The notes beneath the pieces were generated by a model. That model worked only from the letters and a program-made list of their open reading frames with translations, was not told the origin of the DNA and ran no database searches. Position numbers and translations under genes: made by a program. Below are positions 34,480 to 42,549 of a DNA stretch of 53,381 nt, in pieces. Origin of the DNA: Ignisphaera sp. GTDB lineage: Archaea > Thermoproteota > Thermoprotei_A > Sulfolobales > Ignisphaeraceae. The stretch is taken from positions 1-53,381 of the forward strand of contig JAPWTX010000008.1 of assembly GCA_028275825.1 (NCBI GenBank). Reading direction: 5' to 3'. Positions within the stretch are counted from its first letter, which is position 1. The number at the start of each line of letters is the position of its first letter.

Positions 34480-35598
34480 TTATACACACTTCTTTTTCCA
34501 AATACCTATTTCACTAATTATGTAATTTGCTGGGAATCCTATTATAATGCCTATGAATTGAGCCAGCAAAGGATTCCACGATAAGCCATATTTTATAGAT
34601 ATTGCTGAAATGTATTGAGTTATTGCACTAACTGCTGAAGATACGTGAAAGAGTAAGAGTCTATGAGTTAAAGCTCCAAAGCGTCTCTCTCTGAAGGTCC
34701 AAGTTTCATGAATAAAGAAATTGAATAATATACTAATCTCTATAGCTATAGCACTGCCCAATATGAAAAGCTTATCATATAATAGTGGTGCAACATATTT
34801 GAAGAATAACAATACGCCAAGATTTACAAAAGTACCGGCAAGCCCAACAGCAGCAAATTTAAAAGGCCTCCAACCACTTAACTTAAGAACATGAATTAAG
34901 TAAGCCACAATGGTTTTTGAACCTAGCTTGCTTTTTCCAAAAATTCTAGGTTTAAATATATAGGGAACTTCAACTACTTTTCGAGGATTGCAATGCTCTA
35001 GAATTTCAAGCAAGATCTTAAAGCCTTGAGGATTTAGCCTCTTTCTATTATCAGATACAAGCTTTGTTTTAACCAAGAAGAATCCTGACATTGGATCTGT
35101 AAGTCCTCGCACACTAGGTAAGAAGAGCTTTGCAATTAATTCAGCTCCCTTAGATATCAAGAAGCGTGTCTTTGACCATCCTTCAATACCCCCACCCTTC
35201 ATATATCGAGATCCTATCACTACATCAGCCCCCTCCTCAACGGCCTTTCTAAAAAGAGATTCAATGTATTTTGGCGGATGCTGCAAATCAGCGTCCATTA
35301 CAATGGCATATTCTTTTAATGAAAATATAATTCCATCTATTACAGCAGTAGATAAGCCCTTTAAATTAACTCTCCTTATCACAGTAATACTTTCTGTAAG
35401 GAGTTCAACAGCCTTTCTCCATGTACCGTCAGGACTATTATCATCTACTAAAATAATTTCATAGTCAACATGTTTAGGCATATCATTAATAAGCTCTTTG
35501 AGCAGAATTTCTATATTCTCACTTTCATTAAATGTTGGGACAACTACTGAAAGACTGGCATCGGTATTAGCAGTGATTAATGCTGTGGGCGTATCTAT
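34480..35598 (-). CDS. Dolichyl-phosphate mannose/glucose synthase with GtrA domain
   Basis: A GT2 family glycosyltransferase fused to a GtrA-like membrane domain. The canonical frame starts at the ATG at 35481 (333 residues), but the essential first strand lies upstream in frame: SLSVVVPTFNESENIEILLK. Upstream of it there is no ATG, GTG or TTG before the stop at 35638-35640; the ATA at 35598 is one candidate, so the start may be non-canonical. The catalytic motifs are VDDNSPDGTW, VMDADLQHPP (metal-binding D-x-D) and IGSRYMKGGG. The C-terminal part (about 210-333 of the short form) has four helices including AAVGLAGTFVNLGVLLFFKY. It probably transfers a sugar to a polyprenyl phosphate for N-glycosylation. 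Confidence 0.85.
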   Translation of the reverse strand: MDTPTALITANTDASLSVVVPTFNESENIEILLKELINDMPKHVDYEIILVDDNSPDGTWRKAVELLTESITVIRRVNLKGLSTAVIDGIIFSLKEYAIVMDADLQHPPKYIESLFRKAVEEGADVVIGSRYMKGGGIEGWSKTRFLISKGAELIAKLFLPSVRGLTDPMSGFFLVKTKLVSDNRKRLNPQGFKILLEILEHCNPRKVVEVPYIFKPRIFGKSKLGSKTIVAYLIHVLKLSGWRPFKFAAVGLAGTFVNLGVLLFFKYVAPLLYDKLFILGSAIAIEISILFNFFIHETWTFRERRFGALTHRLLLFHVSSAVSAITQYISAISIKYGLSWNPLLAQFIGIIIGFPANYIISEIGIWKKKCV

Positions 35599-35766
35599 GC
35601 ACCTAATTACAGGTATAGATTTTGATAAGAAAAATGTTTATGGTATTCAAAATCTGTATATGTGGATTACAATTAATTGAATTGCGACTAACAATAGTTT
35701 AAAACTAGGACACTATCCTAATTTTTATGAGGCTCTATATTAAAAGTTGGTTGGGCGTCTAGGGTT

Positions 35767-36474
35767 GTGACTAGCGTAAATACAATTGTGGAGGTACTGA
35801 AAAGATTAGAGACTCTGTATAGACCTAAAGTGGAAGATTACATAGCGCTTAACTTGCTAAAGCCAAGTGTAAGCGACTTTGAGTTTCTTGTGGGTGTGAT
35901 ACTGAGTCAAAACACTAGTGATAAGAATGCGCTAAAGTCATTAAATGCATTGAGAAATGGGCTTGGAGGTATATTGAATCCAGATTCCATATTAAGTACT
36001 CCCTTAGAAAAGCTGGAAAGTTTAATTAAGTCTGCTGGCTTAGCTAAAAGAAGAACCAAGACATTAATAGCTCTTGCAAACTGGTTTAAAGAAAATAATG
36101 AAGTGATACAAAAGCTTAGAGAACTAGAGCCAAAAGAAATTAGGGAATTGCTTACAAAAATATATGGAATTGGGTTGAAAACAGCAGATGTGTACATTCT
36201 TATGAAGTTAAATAAACCTACATTTCCTATAGACACACATATCAGAAGAATTCTATCAAGATTGGGAATCTTTTCTACAACAGATGGCTATGAATATATA
36301 AGTAGTGTTGTGGTGTCGATATTTAATAACAATATTGATTCACTTAAAAAACTTCACATACTATTAATAGAACATGGTCGTAAAGTATGCAAGGCTAAAA
36401 AGCCTCTATGTACACAGTGTCTACTCAATGATTTATGTCATTATTATACTGCAGTAAAACAAGGCTCTCAGTAA
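35767..36474 (+). CDS. nth: Endonuclease III (HhH-GPD DNA glycosylase)
   Basis: A 235-residue base-excision repair glycosylase/AP lyase. The helix-hairpin-helix IYGIGLKTADVYIL carries the catalytic Lys (GIGLKT), FPIDTHIRRIL carries the catalytic Asp, and the C-terminal cluster C-x6-C-x2-C-x5-C (CKAKKPLCTQCLLNDLC) binds [4Fe-4S]. All key residues are present. The start at 35767 is a GTG, and the length is normal. The last codons and the stop overlap the 3' end of a C/D box sRNA on the opposite strand. Confidence 0.93.
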   Translation: MTSVNTIVEVLKRLETLYRPKVEDYIALNLLKPSVSDFEFLVGVILSQNTSDKNALKSLNALRNGLGGILNPDSILSTPLEKLESLIKSAGLAKRRTKTLIALANWFKENNEVIQKLRELEPKEIRELLTKIYGIGLKTADVYILMKLNKPTFPIDTHIRRILSRLGIFSTTDGYEYISSVVVSIFNNNIDSLKKLHILLIEHGRKVCKAKKPLCTQCLLNDLCHYYTAVKQGSQ

Positions 36475-36522
36475 TACCGGGTACATCACTTATTCAGCGC
36501 TCAGCTAAATCATCACAACGCT
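36462..36522 (-). ncRNA. C/D box sRNA antisense to the 3' end of nth
   Basis: On the minus strand: C GTGATGA (36516-36510), 12-nt guide TTTAGCTGAGCG, D' CTGA (36497-36494), 4-nt spacer, C' GTGATGT (36489-36483, one mismatch), 11-nt guide ACCCGGTATTA and D CTGA (36471-36468). The spacing is typical of archaeal sRNAs. The guides would pair with CGCUCAGCUAAA and UAAUACCGGGU; the second resembles the GCUAAUACC segment of 16S rRNA (unverified). Box D and the last guide overlap the nth stop codon. Confidence 0.82.
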
Positions 36523-36635
36523 CTTAATTCTACAAAAATCCTCAGTTAATTTCCTACTAACGGCGTTTATAAGTCTCTGCAAAACTCTTGCATCTCCATA
36601 TTAGCAACAATGTAACTACCTTGATGCTGATTTAC

Positions 36636-36896
36636 AACTGAAAGCCTCTCGCTCTTTAGAGTGGGGTTGAATGAAAAACCTTATGAGTTTTCTCTATTTT
36701 GATTGCTCTTGGTGATGAATGTTGAATTCTCTGGGCCATTGGCAATGATCAACAACTTATCCATAACCCCAAGTACAATGGATAGGGGTAATGGGTCGGA
36801 GACCCGGCCCGGGATTAAATCCCAGAAAAGGGGATGTAATCCCAAACCTCCCACTCTAGCAGGAGCCCTTGTACTTTAGGATGAGGAGGAGGTTAG
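36636..36896 (+). repeat. Structured repeat A, copy 3
   Basis: The copy runs from ACAACTGAAAGCCTCTCGCT to GATGAGGAGGAGGTTAG and has the same module order as copy 2: TCTTTAGAGTGGGG, CTCTTGGTGATGAA, CCCC...GGATAGGGG, TAATGGGTCGGAGACCCGG, CCGGGATTAAATCCC, AAAAGGGGATGTAATCCC and a 3' right-end-like tail. The GGTCG/CGGCC stem shows a T-G wobble in place of the C-G of copy 1, keeping the pairing. The CCCC...GGGG stem has a completely different loop from copy 1. Confidence 0.65.
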
Positions 36897-36944
36897 CAAA
36901 AGCACTTACAGTTACTCACAATAGCTATAACTAATACAGAGCTT

Positions 36945-37260
36945 GCTATGGGGTTCTGGTTTCATCGGGCTTGATGTTGTTTGGTATCAAGCCCTCTACC
37001 CTTGGTTTCACTGCCCTCAGGACCCCTTTTCATCGGGGTTCATATCACAAGGCTCCACCCGCTCGGGGTGACCCCTACCCACAGCTCCCCCTCCACTTTT
37101 CTCCGGGTCATTGCTATGGGGAAACCCCACATCCTAGCTTCTCCTCAAACCCACCTCTCTTGGGCCTTCGCGATATACCCGCATCTTGAGGCATCTCCCC
37201 AATAGGGGAAGGATCAACAACCCTTATAAACCTATATGAAAACCAAAACAGTCGCAAAAG
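36945..37260 (-). other. GC-rich structured module with its own TATA box, copy 2
   Basis: On the minus strand AGGTTTATAAGGG (about 37223-37235) is a TATA box and CCCCTATTGGGG lies about 25 nt downstream, the same arrangement as at 19751-20010. About 250 nt of GC-rich sequence with several hairpins (for example GGGGTCACCCC) follows. Its left end reads in one frame SPMKPEPHSKL, similar to tnpB C-terminal tails I recall. The plus-strand frames here are proline-rich and probably not translated. Overall the module looks like an element-derived RNA. Confidence 0.45.
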
Positions 37261-37559
37261 ACTTACCAGCCTGAAGCTTATTTTCAAGGCTCATATCTTT
37301 TTAGCATTGATGAATATCTGTGATTATATTAGCTGGGTTAATGTGTATAAACTGTTCTTTGATGAAGTTTAGAGGTGGAGCAGTTTTCTATACCTATTGG
37401 TAAATTGCTGAGGGATGTAAAGTGTTATATGGTAAGAGAGTTCATGTAATAATCATAGTAGAGAATAATATTGATCCATATAAAACTCAAAATAATTCAC
37501 AAAGGTATAGCTATTTAATTTGTTTTTCAGTCTCTTAGCAATGTAGAATAGGTGGTGTT

Positions 37560-38798
37560 GTGATTACATTGCAAAGTGTGAGATATAATTATATGTCTAT
37601 AGACTCGGCTATTGAAGAGCTTGTGAAGGTAGTTAAGCTGAATATCAGTGTTCAAGATATGGAGTTAGAGAATGCTGCTGGGATGATATGTGCTGAAGAT
37701 ATATATTCTCCTATTGATTTACCTCCGTTCGATAGAAGCGCAGTTGATGGATATGCTTTATATAGTGAAGCTACATCTTCTGCATCTTCAAACAATCCAA
37801 TACCCTTTAAGCTAGTAAACTATGGATCTGTACTTCCATCACATAATAATGCTGTACCCATATCAACAGGGCAAAGAATTCCTGAGGGTGCTGATGCTGT
37901 AGTTATGGTTGAAGACGTCATTAGGGAAGGAGATATTATATATGTAATGAAGCCCATACCTAAGTATGGTAATGTGTCTAGGAAAGGTGAAGATATTAGA
38001 AAAGGGGAGTTGCTTGTAGCTAAAGGAACAATAATTAAACCACAGCATTTAGCCGCGCTTTCAGCCATAGGAATGACGCATGTTAAGGTATATAGGAGGC
38101 TAAACATAGGGCTCATCTCTACTGGTTCAGAAGTAGTGAGTCCATTACAAGGGCTTAAAGCTTATGAACAAGGTTTCATCTTAGACTCTACATCGATACT
38201 CATATTTGCAGTGCTATCTGCACACAAGTTTATGAATGTCAATTGGTATGGTTTTGTTAAAGATGATGAACATGAAATTAAGGCCATGACTGAAAAAGCT
38301 TTGAATGAAAATGATATTTTGATTTTTACAGGAGGTACGGGGCCGGGGGAATCAGATAAAACATTTAAATCCATTGTAGAAATGAATAGAGATATTAGGA
38401 TTATTGCCAGGGGCCTTGCTATAAGACCTGGAAGACCAACATCGATTATTATTGTTGAGAATAAGCCTATATTTCTGCTTTCTGGATTTCCTGTAGCGGC
38501 ATATATAGCTTTATATGAGGTGGTCTTGAGAGCTCTCTATACGCTTCTAAAAATTAGGAATGAACTTTTTATAGAGGTTCCTGCAAGGATTGTCAAAAGG
38601 GTTTATGGTTCAGCTGGCTATGACAATTATCTTAGGGCTAAATTATTTAAATGTAACGAAGATTTGTGTGTAGAACCTATAATGCTTCGTGGTTCAGGAA
38701 TTTTGAAATCACTACTTGAAGCAAATGCATTAATTGTAATTCCGAGAAATGTAGAAGGATTTGAGAAAGGTGAGAAAATTTGGATAAAGATTCTATAG
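37560..38798 (+). CDS. moeA: Molybdopterin molybdenumtransferase MoeA (first copy)
   Basis: A 412-residue MoeA protein, which inserts molybdate or tungstate into adenylylated molybdopterin. Motifs are PPFDRSAVDGYAL (domain with the conserved Asp), STGQRIPEGADAVVMVEDV, RKGEDIRKGELL, STGSEVV and FTGGTGPGESDKT, then ARGLAIRPGRPTSI. The catalytic region GGTGPGESD differs from the more usual GGTS-x-GE-x-D at the serine. The GTG start at 37560 follows GGTGG closely. Its end overlaps the start of the second MoeA gene by 19 bp, so both are made from one transcript. In hyperthermophiles the metal is often tungsten. Confidence 0.93.
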   Translation: MITLQSVRYNYMSIDSAIEELVKVVKLNISVQDMELENAAGMICAEDIYSPIDLPPFDRSAVDGYALYSEATSSASSNNPIPFKLVNYGSVLPSHNNAVPISTGQRIPEGADAVVMVEDVIREGDIIYVMKPIPKYGNVSRKGEDIRKGELLVAKGTIIKPQHLAALSAIGMTHVKVYRRLNIGLISTGSEVVSPLQGLKAYEQGFILDSTSILIFAVLSAHKFMNVNWYGFVKDDEHEIKAMTEKALNENDILIFTGGTGPGESDKTFKSIVEMNRDIRIIARGLAIRPGRPTSIIIVENKPIFLLSGFPVAAYIALYEVVLRALYTLLKIRNELFIEVPARIVKRVYGSAGYDNYLRAKLFKCNEDLCVEPIMLRGSGILKSLLEANALIVIPRNVEGFEKGEKIWIKIL

Positions 38799-40762
38799 TT
38801 AAAAGGAAAGTATTTCATACACTACTATCTATAGAAGAAGCAGAGCTCAAACTAGAACAGCTTGGCTTATTAAAGCCTATAGGTGAGGAGGAAGTAGAAT
38901 TAGAGAATGCTTATGGAAGAGTTTTAGCTGAAGACATATTTTCGCCCATAGATTATCCGCCATTCGATAGATCTGAAGTTGATGGCTACGCTGTTTCAAT
39001 AAAATCTGTTGAAGGTGCAGATGAGCTTCATCCAAAGAAATTAAAGGTTGTAGGAAAGGTTTCAATAGGTGAGGTTCCTAGCATCTCTATTGCTGAGGAT
39101 TTTACTACATCTATAGACACAGGAGCCATTATTCCTAAGGGAGCAGATGGTATTATAATGGAGGAATACACAGAAAGAGTGACACCAAACGAGGTTATAG
39201 TTTATAAAAGTATTGTGCCAGGAGAAAACATTTCATTTGCAGGTAGCGACATATCATTGGGGGAGCTTGTTCTAAAAAAAGGTACAAGAATTACATACAA
39301 AGAGATAGGAGTTTTAGCAGCACTTGGAATAAGCCGTGTAAGGGTATTTAAAAAGCCTAAAGTTGTTGTAGTATCGATTGGCAATGAATTGCAAAAACCT
39401 GGTACAAAATTAGCTTTGGGCAAGATATATGACACCAATGGATATGCTATAACATCTTTCTTAAAGCAACGCGGGTTTGATGTAAGATATCATGGTATAT
39501 TACCAGATAGTGAAGAAGTTGTTTACAATGAAATCACGAAATTGTTAACATCATTCGATGTTGTAATAACATCGGGTGGCACATCTGCTGGAGAGGAAGA
39601 TATTACATATAGGGTTTTTGAAAGGCTTGGAACCATATTGGTTCATGGACTTAGGGTAAAGCCTGGCAAACCCACTGTTATTGCTATAAGTAGAGAAGGC
39701 AAGATATTATTTGGTTTACCAGGCTTTCCTTTCTCAGCCCTTTCAGTAGCAATGCTATTACTCGTTAAGGTTCTTGAAAGGCTTGAAGGCTTTGAGTCAA
39801 GGTTAATGATAGCCCGGGCTATGTCCACATTCAAAGTACGAAAAGATATTGGTAGAACATGGTTTATGCCTGTAATCCTAAGTAGTATAGGAGGGAAGTT
39901 ATTTGCAATATTACTTCAAACATCATCTGGAAGTGTCTCTGCTTTGCTCAAAGCGGATGGCATTGCTATTATTCGTGAAGACAGGGATTATGTGGATGAA
40001 GGTGAAGAAATAGAAATTGCGAGATTTGGTGATGAATTAAAGGAGGCAGTAATTATTGGAAGTCATGACACTTTACTAACGATGCTGTTAACAAGGTTTG
40101 GAATTATAGATAGAGTGTCAATAGGTTTCGTAGGATCTTATAGGGGGCTACAATTAATGCGAAGGGGGTATATAGATGTAAGTCCTATTCACCTACTGGA
40201 TCCTGCAACGGGGGAGTATAATATTCCATTTATAGAGAAGGATAAGGAACTAAGCAATAAAGCAGTATTAGTTAGAGGCTATAGAAGGAAGCTCGTCTTA
40301 GCATTTGCAAAAGGAAATCCAAAAAATGTTAAGGGATTTGAAGATATACTAAGAACTGACATAAGATTTGTTAATAGAAATAGAGGCTCTGGTACAAGAA
40401 TCTATATAGATAAAGTTCTAGAAGATATTGCTAAGAGTAGTAGTCAAAGTTTTTCCAAAATTGTGAGGAATATTAGTGGATACTGGTATGAAGTATCAAC
40501 ACATACTGGTGTAGCTGCTGCAATAGCCCAAGGCAGGGCTGATGTTGGTGTATGTACAGAACATGCAGCCATGCTTTATAACCTTGATTACATTCCTCTA
40601 ACGTGGGAATACTATGATTTTCTAATAAATGTTCATAGTATGGATAAGAATATCATTAAAAAGTTTATTGAAGGTCTGAGAAATCCGTTGACAAAAGATG
40701 TTGTTAATGGCTTTAGAGGTTATGAAGCGCCTAGTGAAATGGGGCTAAAGCTTTGCTGCTAA
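38780..40762 (+). CDS. moeA: MoeA fused to periplasmic-binding-protein-like domain (second copy)
   Basis: A 660-residue protein: MoeA (about 1-405) followed by a PBP-like domain (about 425-640). MoeA motifs include PPFDRSEVDGYAV, SIDTGAIIPKGADGIIMEEY, AGSDISLGELVLKKG, SIGNELQ and SGGTSAGEEDITY. The C-terminal domain starts at AVIIGSHDTLLTMLL and contains SYRGLQLMRRGYIDVSPIHL, NRNRGSGTRIYIDKVLEDI, then GRADVGVCTEHAAM, as in the PBP-like superfamily (PF12727) that probably binds molybdate, tungstate or a related ligand. This fusion is common in archaea. The gene overlaps the first moeA by 19 bp and its end overlaps the convergent endonuclease V gene by 18 bp. Confidence 0.92.
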   Translation: MDKDSIVKRKVFHTLLSIEEAELKLEQLGLLKPIGEEEVELENAYGRVLAEDIFSPIDYPPFDRSEVDGYAVSIKSVEGADELHPKKLKVVGKVSIGEVPSISIAEDFTTSIDTGAIIPKGADGIIMEEYTERVTPNEVIVYKSIVPGENISFAGSDISLGELVLKKGTRITYKEIGVLAALGISRVRVFKKPKVVVVSIGNELQKPGTKLALGKIYDTNGYAITSFLKQRGFDVRYHGILPDSEEVVYNEITKLLTSFDVVITSGGTSAGEEDITYRVFERLGTILVHGLRVKPGKPTVIAISREGKILFGLPGFPFSALSVAMLLLVKVLERLEGFESRLMIARAMSTFKVRKDIGRTWFMPVILSSIGGKLFAILLQTSSGSVSALLKADGIAIIREDRDYVDEGEEIEIARFGDELKEAVIIGSHDTLLTMLLTRFGIIDRVSIGFVGSYRGLQLMRRGYIDVSPIHLLDPATGEYNIPFIEKDKELSNKAVLVRGYRRKLVLAFAKGNPKNVKGFEDILRTDIRFVNRNRGSGTRIYIDKVLEDIAKSSSQSFSKIVRNISGYWYEVSTHTGVAAAIAQGRADVGVCTEHAAMLYNLDYIPLTWEYYDFLINVHSMDKNIIKKFIEGLRNPLTKDVVNGFRGYEAPSEMGLKLCC

Positions 40763-41401
40763 CTTTTTAACAGTTTTTCGAGAAAGTTCATCAGCAAGTC
40801 TAAGGGGCTCTGGAAGAATATAGCTATAATTCCATAAATTTAGCACAATATTTGCAGCATCTTCAGCTGTAACCTTATTCCCTATACTTACATAGATCTT
40901 TTTAGAGTTTCTTCTAAGAATATATCCTACAATCGTATTATCAATTACTATAGCTTCATTATCACCTATGCGAATTACATCTCCATATAGAAAACTTTTT
41001 GCAACGCCCACAGTTGGTATATTTAGCACAACGCCTATATGTGATGCTATACCGCATTTCCTAGGATGGGCCATTCCATGTCCATTTACAAGAGTTATGT
41101 CTATATGGATTTTACTCATTAGGTTAAGCAAGGCTTTTATCATTAGTGGAGCCTCCCTGAATGCTAGAAATCCCGGTATATAGGGTATAGCCACTTTTTC
41201 GCAGTATTGTGAATAGGTAGTTAAGGCTCTATTCTTTGAGTCATATGCAACTGCAACTGCACAGCCAAGGCCATCTTTATAACTAACATCAAGACCTGCT
41301 ATTATGTTGATCATCGAAATATTTATGGGCTGAATAATAACAAGTTTGCTGAGTATTTTCTGTGCTCTTAAAGCATTTTCGATTAGGAACGTCATAATCA
41401 T
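40745..41401 (-). CDS. nfi: Endonuclease V
   Basis: Endonuclease V cleaves DNA (or RNA) beside deaminated adenine (inosine). The 218-residue sequence has AGLDVSYKDGLGCAVAVAYD with the first catalytic Asp, YIPGFLAFREAPLM with the Glu and wedge residues, VNGHGMAHPRKCGIASHIGV with the second Asp replaced by Asn (family consensus VDGxGxxHPRxxGxAxHxG), and PTVGVAKSFLYG. The third acidic residue position could not be assigned with certainty. The VNGHG change is worth noting because that Asp is usually a metal ligand. The protein begins at ATG 41401 or the ATG at 41395. It converges with the second moeA and lies downstream of the proteasome gene. Confidence 0.88.
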   Translation of the reverse strand: MIMTFLIENALRAQKILSKLVIIQPINISMINIIAGLDVSYKDGLGCAVAVAYDSKNRALTTYSQYCEKVAIPYIPGFLAFREAPLMIKALLNLMSKIHIDITLVNGHGMAHPRKCGIASHIGVVLNIPTVGVAKSFLYGDVIRIGDNEAIVIDNTIVGYILRRNSKKIYVSIGNKVTAEDAANIVLNLWNYSYILPEPLRLADELSRKTVKKLAAKL

Positions 41402-41419
41402 ATCTTTAAAAATTCTGTT

Positions 41420-42022
41420 CTATAAAACTATGCTTTTTTCTATAATGCCATCCTTGCTTATAGCTATTACATCTATGCCATCGCCTGACACCGCATCTCT
41501 CGATATGGCTGATCTTATGGCCTTAATGGTTAGATCCATAGCTTTCTCAAGCTCGAGATCTTTCCGATACTCAGTCTCTATAATACCTATAGCTATTGGA
41601 GCCCCTGTTCCCACAGCAGCATAATCATCTTCAATTACGGAACCTACAGGATCTAGTACATATAGGTGATAACCACCTTCATCATATCCGGCAAATATTA
41701 TCTCTGATATAAATGGCATTAACTTGTAGCTATACAAAATAGCTGAAAGAAGTTTTGCAGCAGATCTCACACTCATTTTTGAAGATGTTACAAGTTCCCT
41801 ATACATTATTTCTGCGCTTAAAATCTTGTGCAAGGTCTGCATATCTCCTATAAGACCAGCAGCAGCTATAGCCATTCTATTACCTATCTTAAAAACCTTC
41901 TTACCTACTCTACTTACAATGTATCCTCCATAACTTACCCTCTTCTCTGCCCCAACAACAACACCACTATCGACTTTAAGACCTACGGCAGTAGCTCCTG
42001 CTACTATCCTTTCATAAGTCAA
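41420..42022 (-). CDS. psmB: Proteasome beta subunit, probably non-catalytic type
   Basis: A 20S proteasome beta subunit of 200 residues. Aligning on the conserved Gly of VAGATAVGLKV and the Lys of VGKKVFKIG, the Thr1 position is Ala10 and the Asp17 position is Glu, while Lys33 is kept. Later motifs (AAAGLIGDMQTL, EIIFAGYDEGG, YAAVGTGAPIAIG, AVSGDGIDV) are normal. Without an N-terminal Thr nucleophile, this subunit is unlikely to be an active protease by itself. Crenarchaea usually carry an active and an inactive beta type, and this matches the inactive one. A 9-residue N-terminal extension remains that may not be processed. The other subunits are not in the window. Confidence 0.9.
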   Translation of the reverse strand: MTYERIVAGATAVGLKVDSGVVVGAEKRVSYGGYIVSRVGKKVFKIGNRMAIAAAGLIGDMQTLHKILSAEIMYRELVTSSKMSVRSAAKLLSAILYSYKLMPFISEIIFAGYDEGGYHLYVLDPVGSVIEDDYAAVGTGAPIAIGIIETEYRKDLELEKAMDLTIKAIRSAISRDAVSGDGIDVIAISKDGIIEKSIVL

Positions 42023-42072
42023 GATCTACACCAGAAGCTAGTAATAGTATTGCCCTATTAAAAACATTAATG

Positions 42073-42429
42073 CTACCTTTGTTCAAACTCTGACGGGTCA
42101 TAGCCATAAAGGAGCTTAAAAAGCTTTTTACCTTCATCAGTCATCATACTTGGGCTCCACTGACGTTCTAAATCTAGCTTAACTTTGATATTTTTGTCAG
42201 GAAATGCCTGCTTCAGAGCATTTTCAGCTTGTTGTACTACAAGATACGCTATGGGGCAGAAAGGCGTTGTTAAGCCTAGTGTGACCTCTAAATCACTATT
42301 ATTTATACTAATAGAGTATACAAGACCCAGGTCATATATATTAATAGGTATTTCAGGGTCATAAACACTCTTCAAAACATTAACAATTCTTTGCCTGAAC
42401 TCTTCTTTTTCTGCTGCATCTCCCGTCAT
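42073..42429 (-). CDS. DUF59/MIP18-family protein (iron-sulfur assembly, SufT/PaaD-like)
   Basis: A small protein (118 residues from ATG 42429) with the DUF59 core: VLKSVYDPEIPINIYDLGLV, SISINNSDLEVTLGLTTPFC, PIAYLVVQQAENALKQAFPD. The motif DPEIP-x2-I-Y-D-L-G and the Cys in TPFCP are the conserved features. Members help in Fe-S cluster assembly. The frame opens at a GTG at 42438, but GGTG precedes the ATG at 42429 with 6 nt spacing. It lies 50 bp upstream of the proteasome gene on the same strand, so cotranscription is likely. Confidence 0.9.
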   Translation of the reverse strand: MTGDAAEKEEFRQRIVNVLKSVYDPEIPINIYDLGLVYSISINNSDLEVTLGLTTPFCPIAYLVVQQAENALKQAFPDKNIKVKLDLERQWSPSMMTDEGKKLFKLLYGYDPSEFEQR

Positions 42430-42549
42430 TATAAGCACCTATAATGTAGGTAGAGTTTTGATATCACATAATACATTCAAAACGTAATATTCTTAACTCA
42501 CATGACTGGAAGGTAAGAGAAGCATAATTAGAGGATTTCATAATTTTAT

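Noticed and set aside
36971-37205. Two overlapping proline-rich open frames
   Set aside because: Same reasoning as for the module at 19751; there is no ribosome-binding site and no protein-like pattern.
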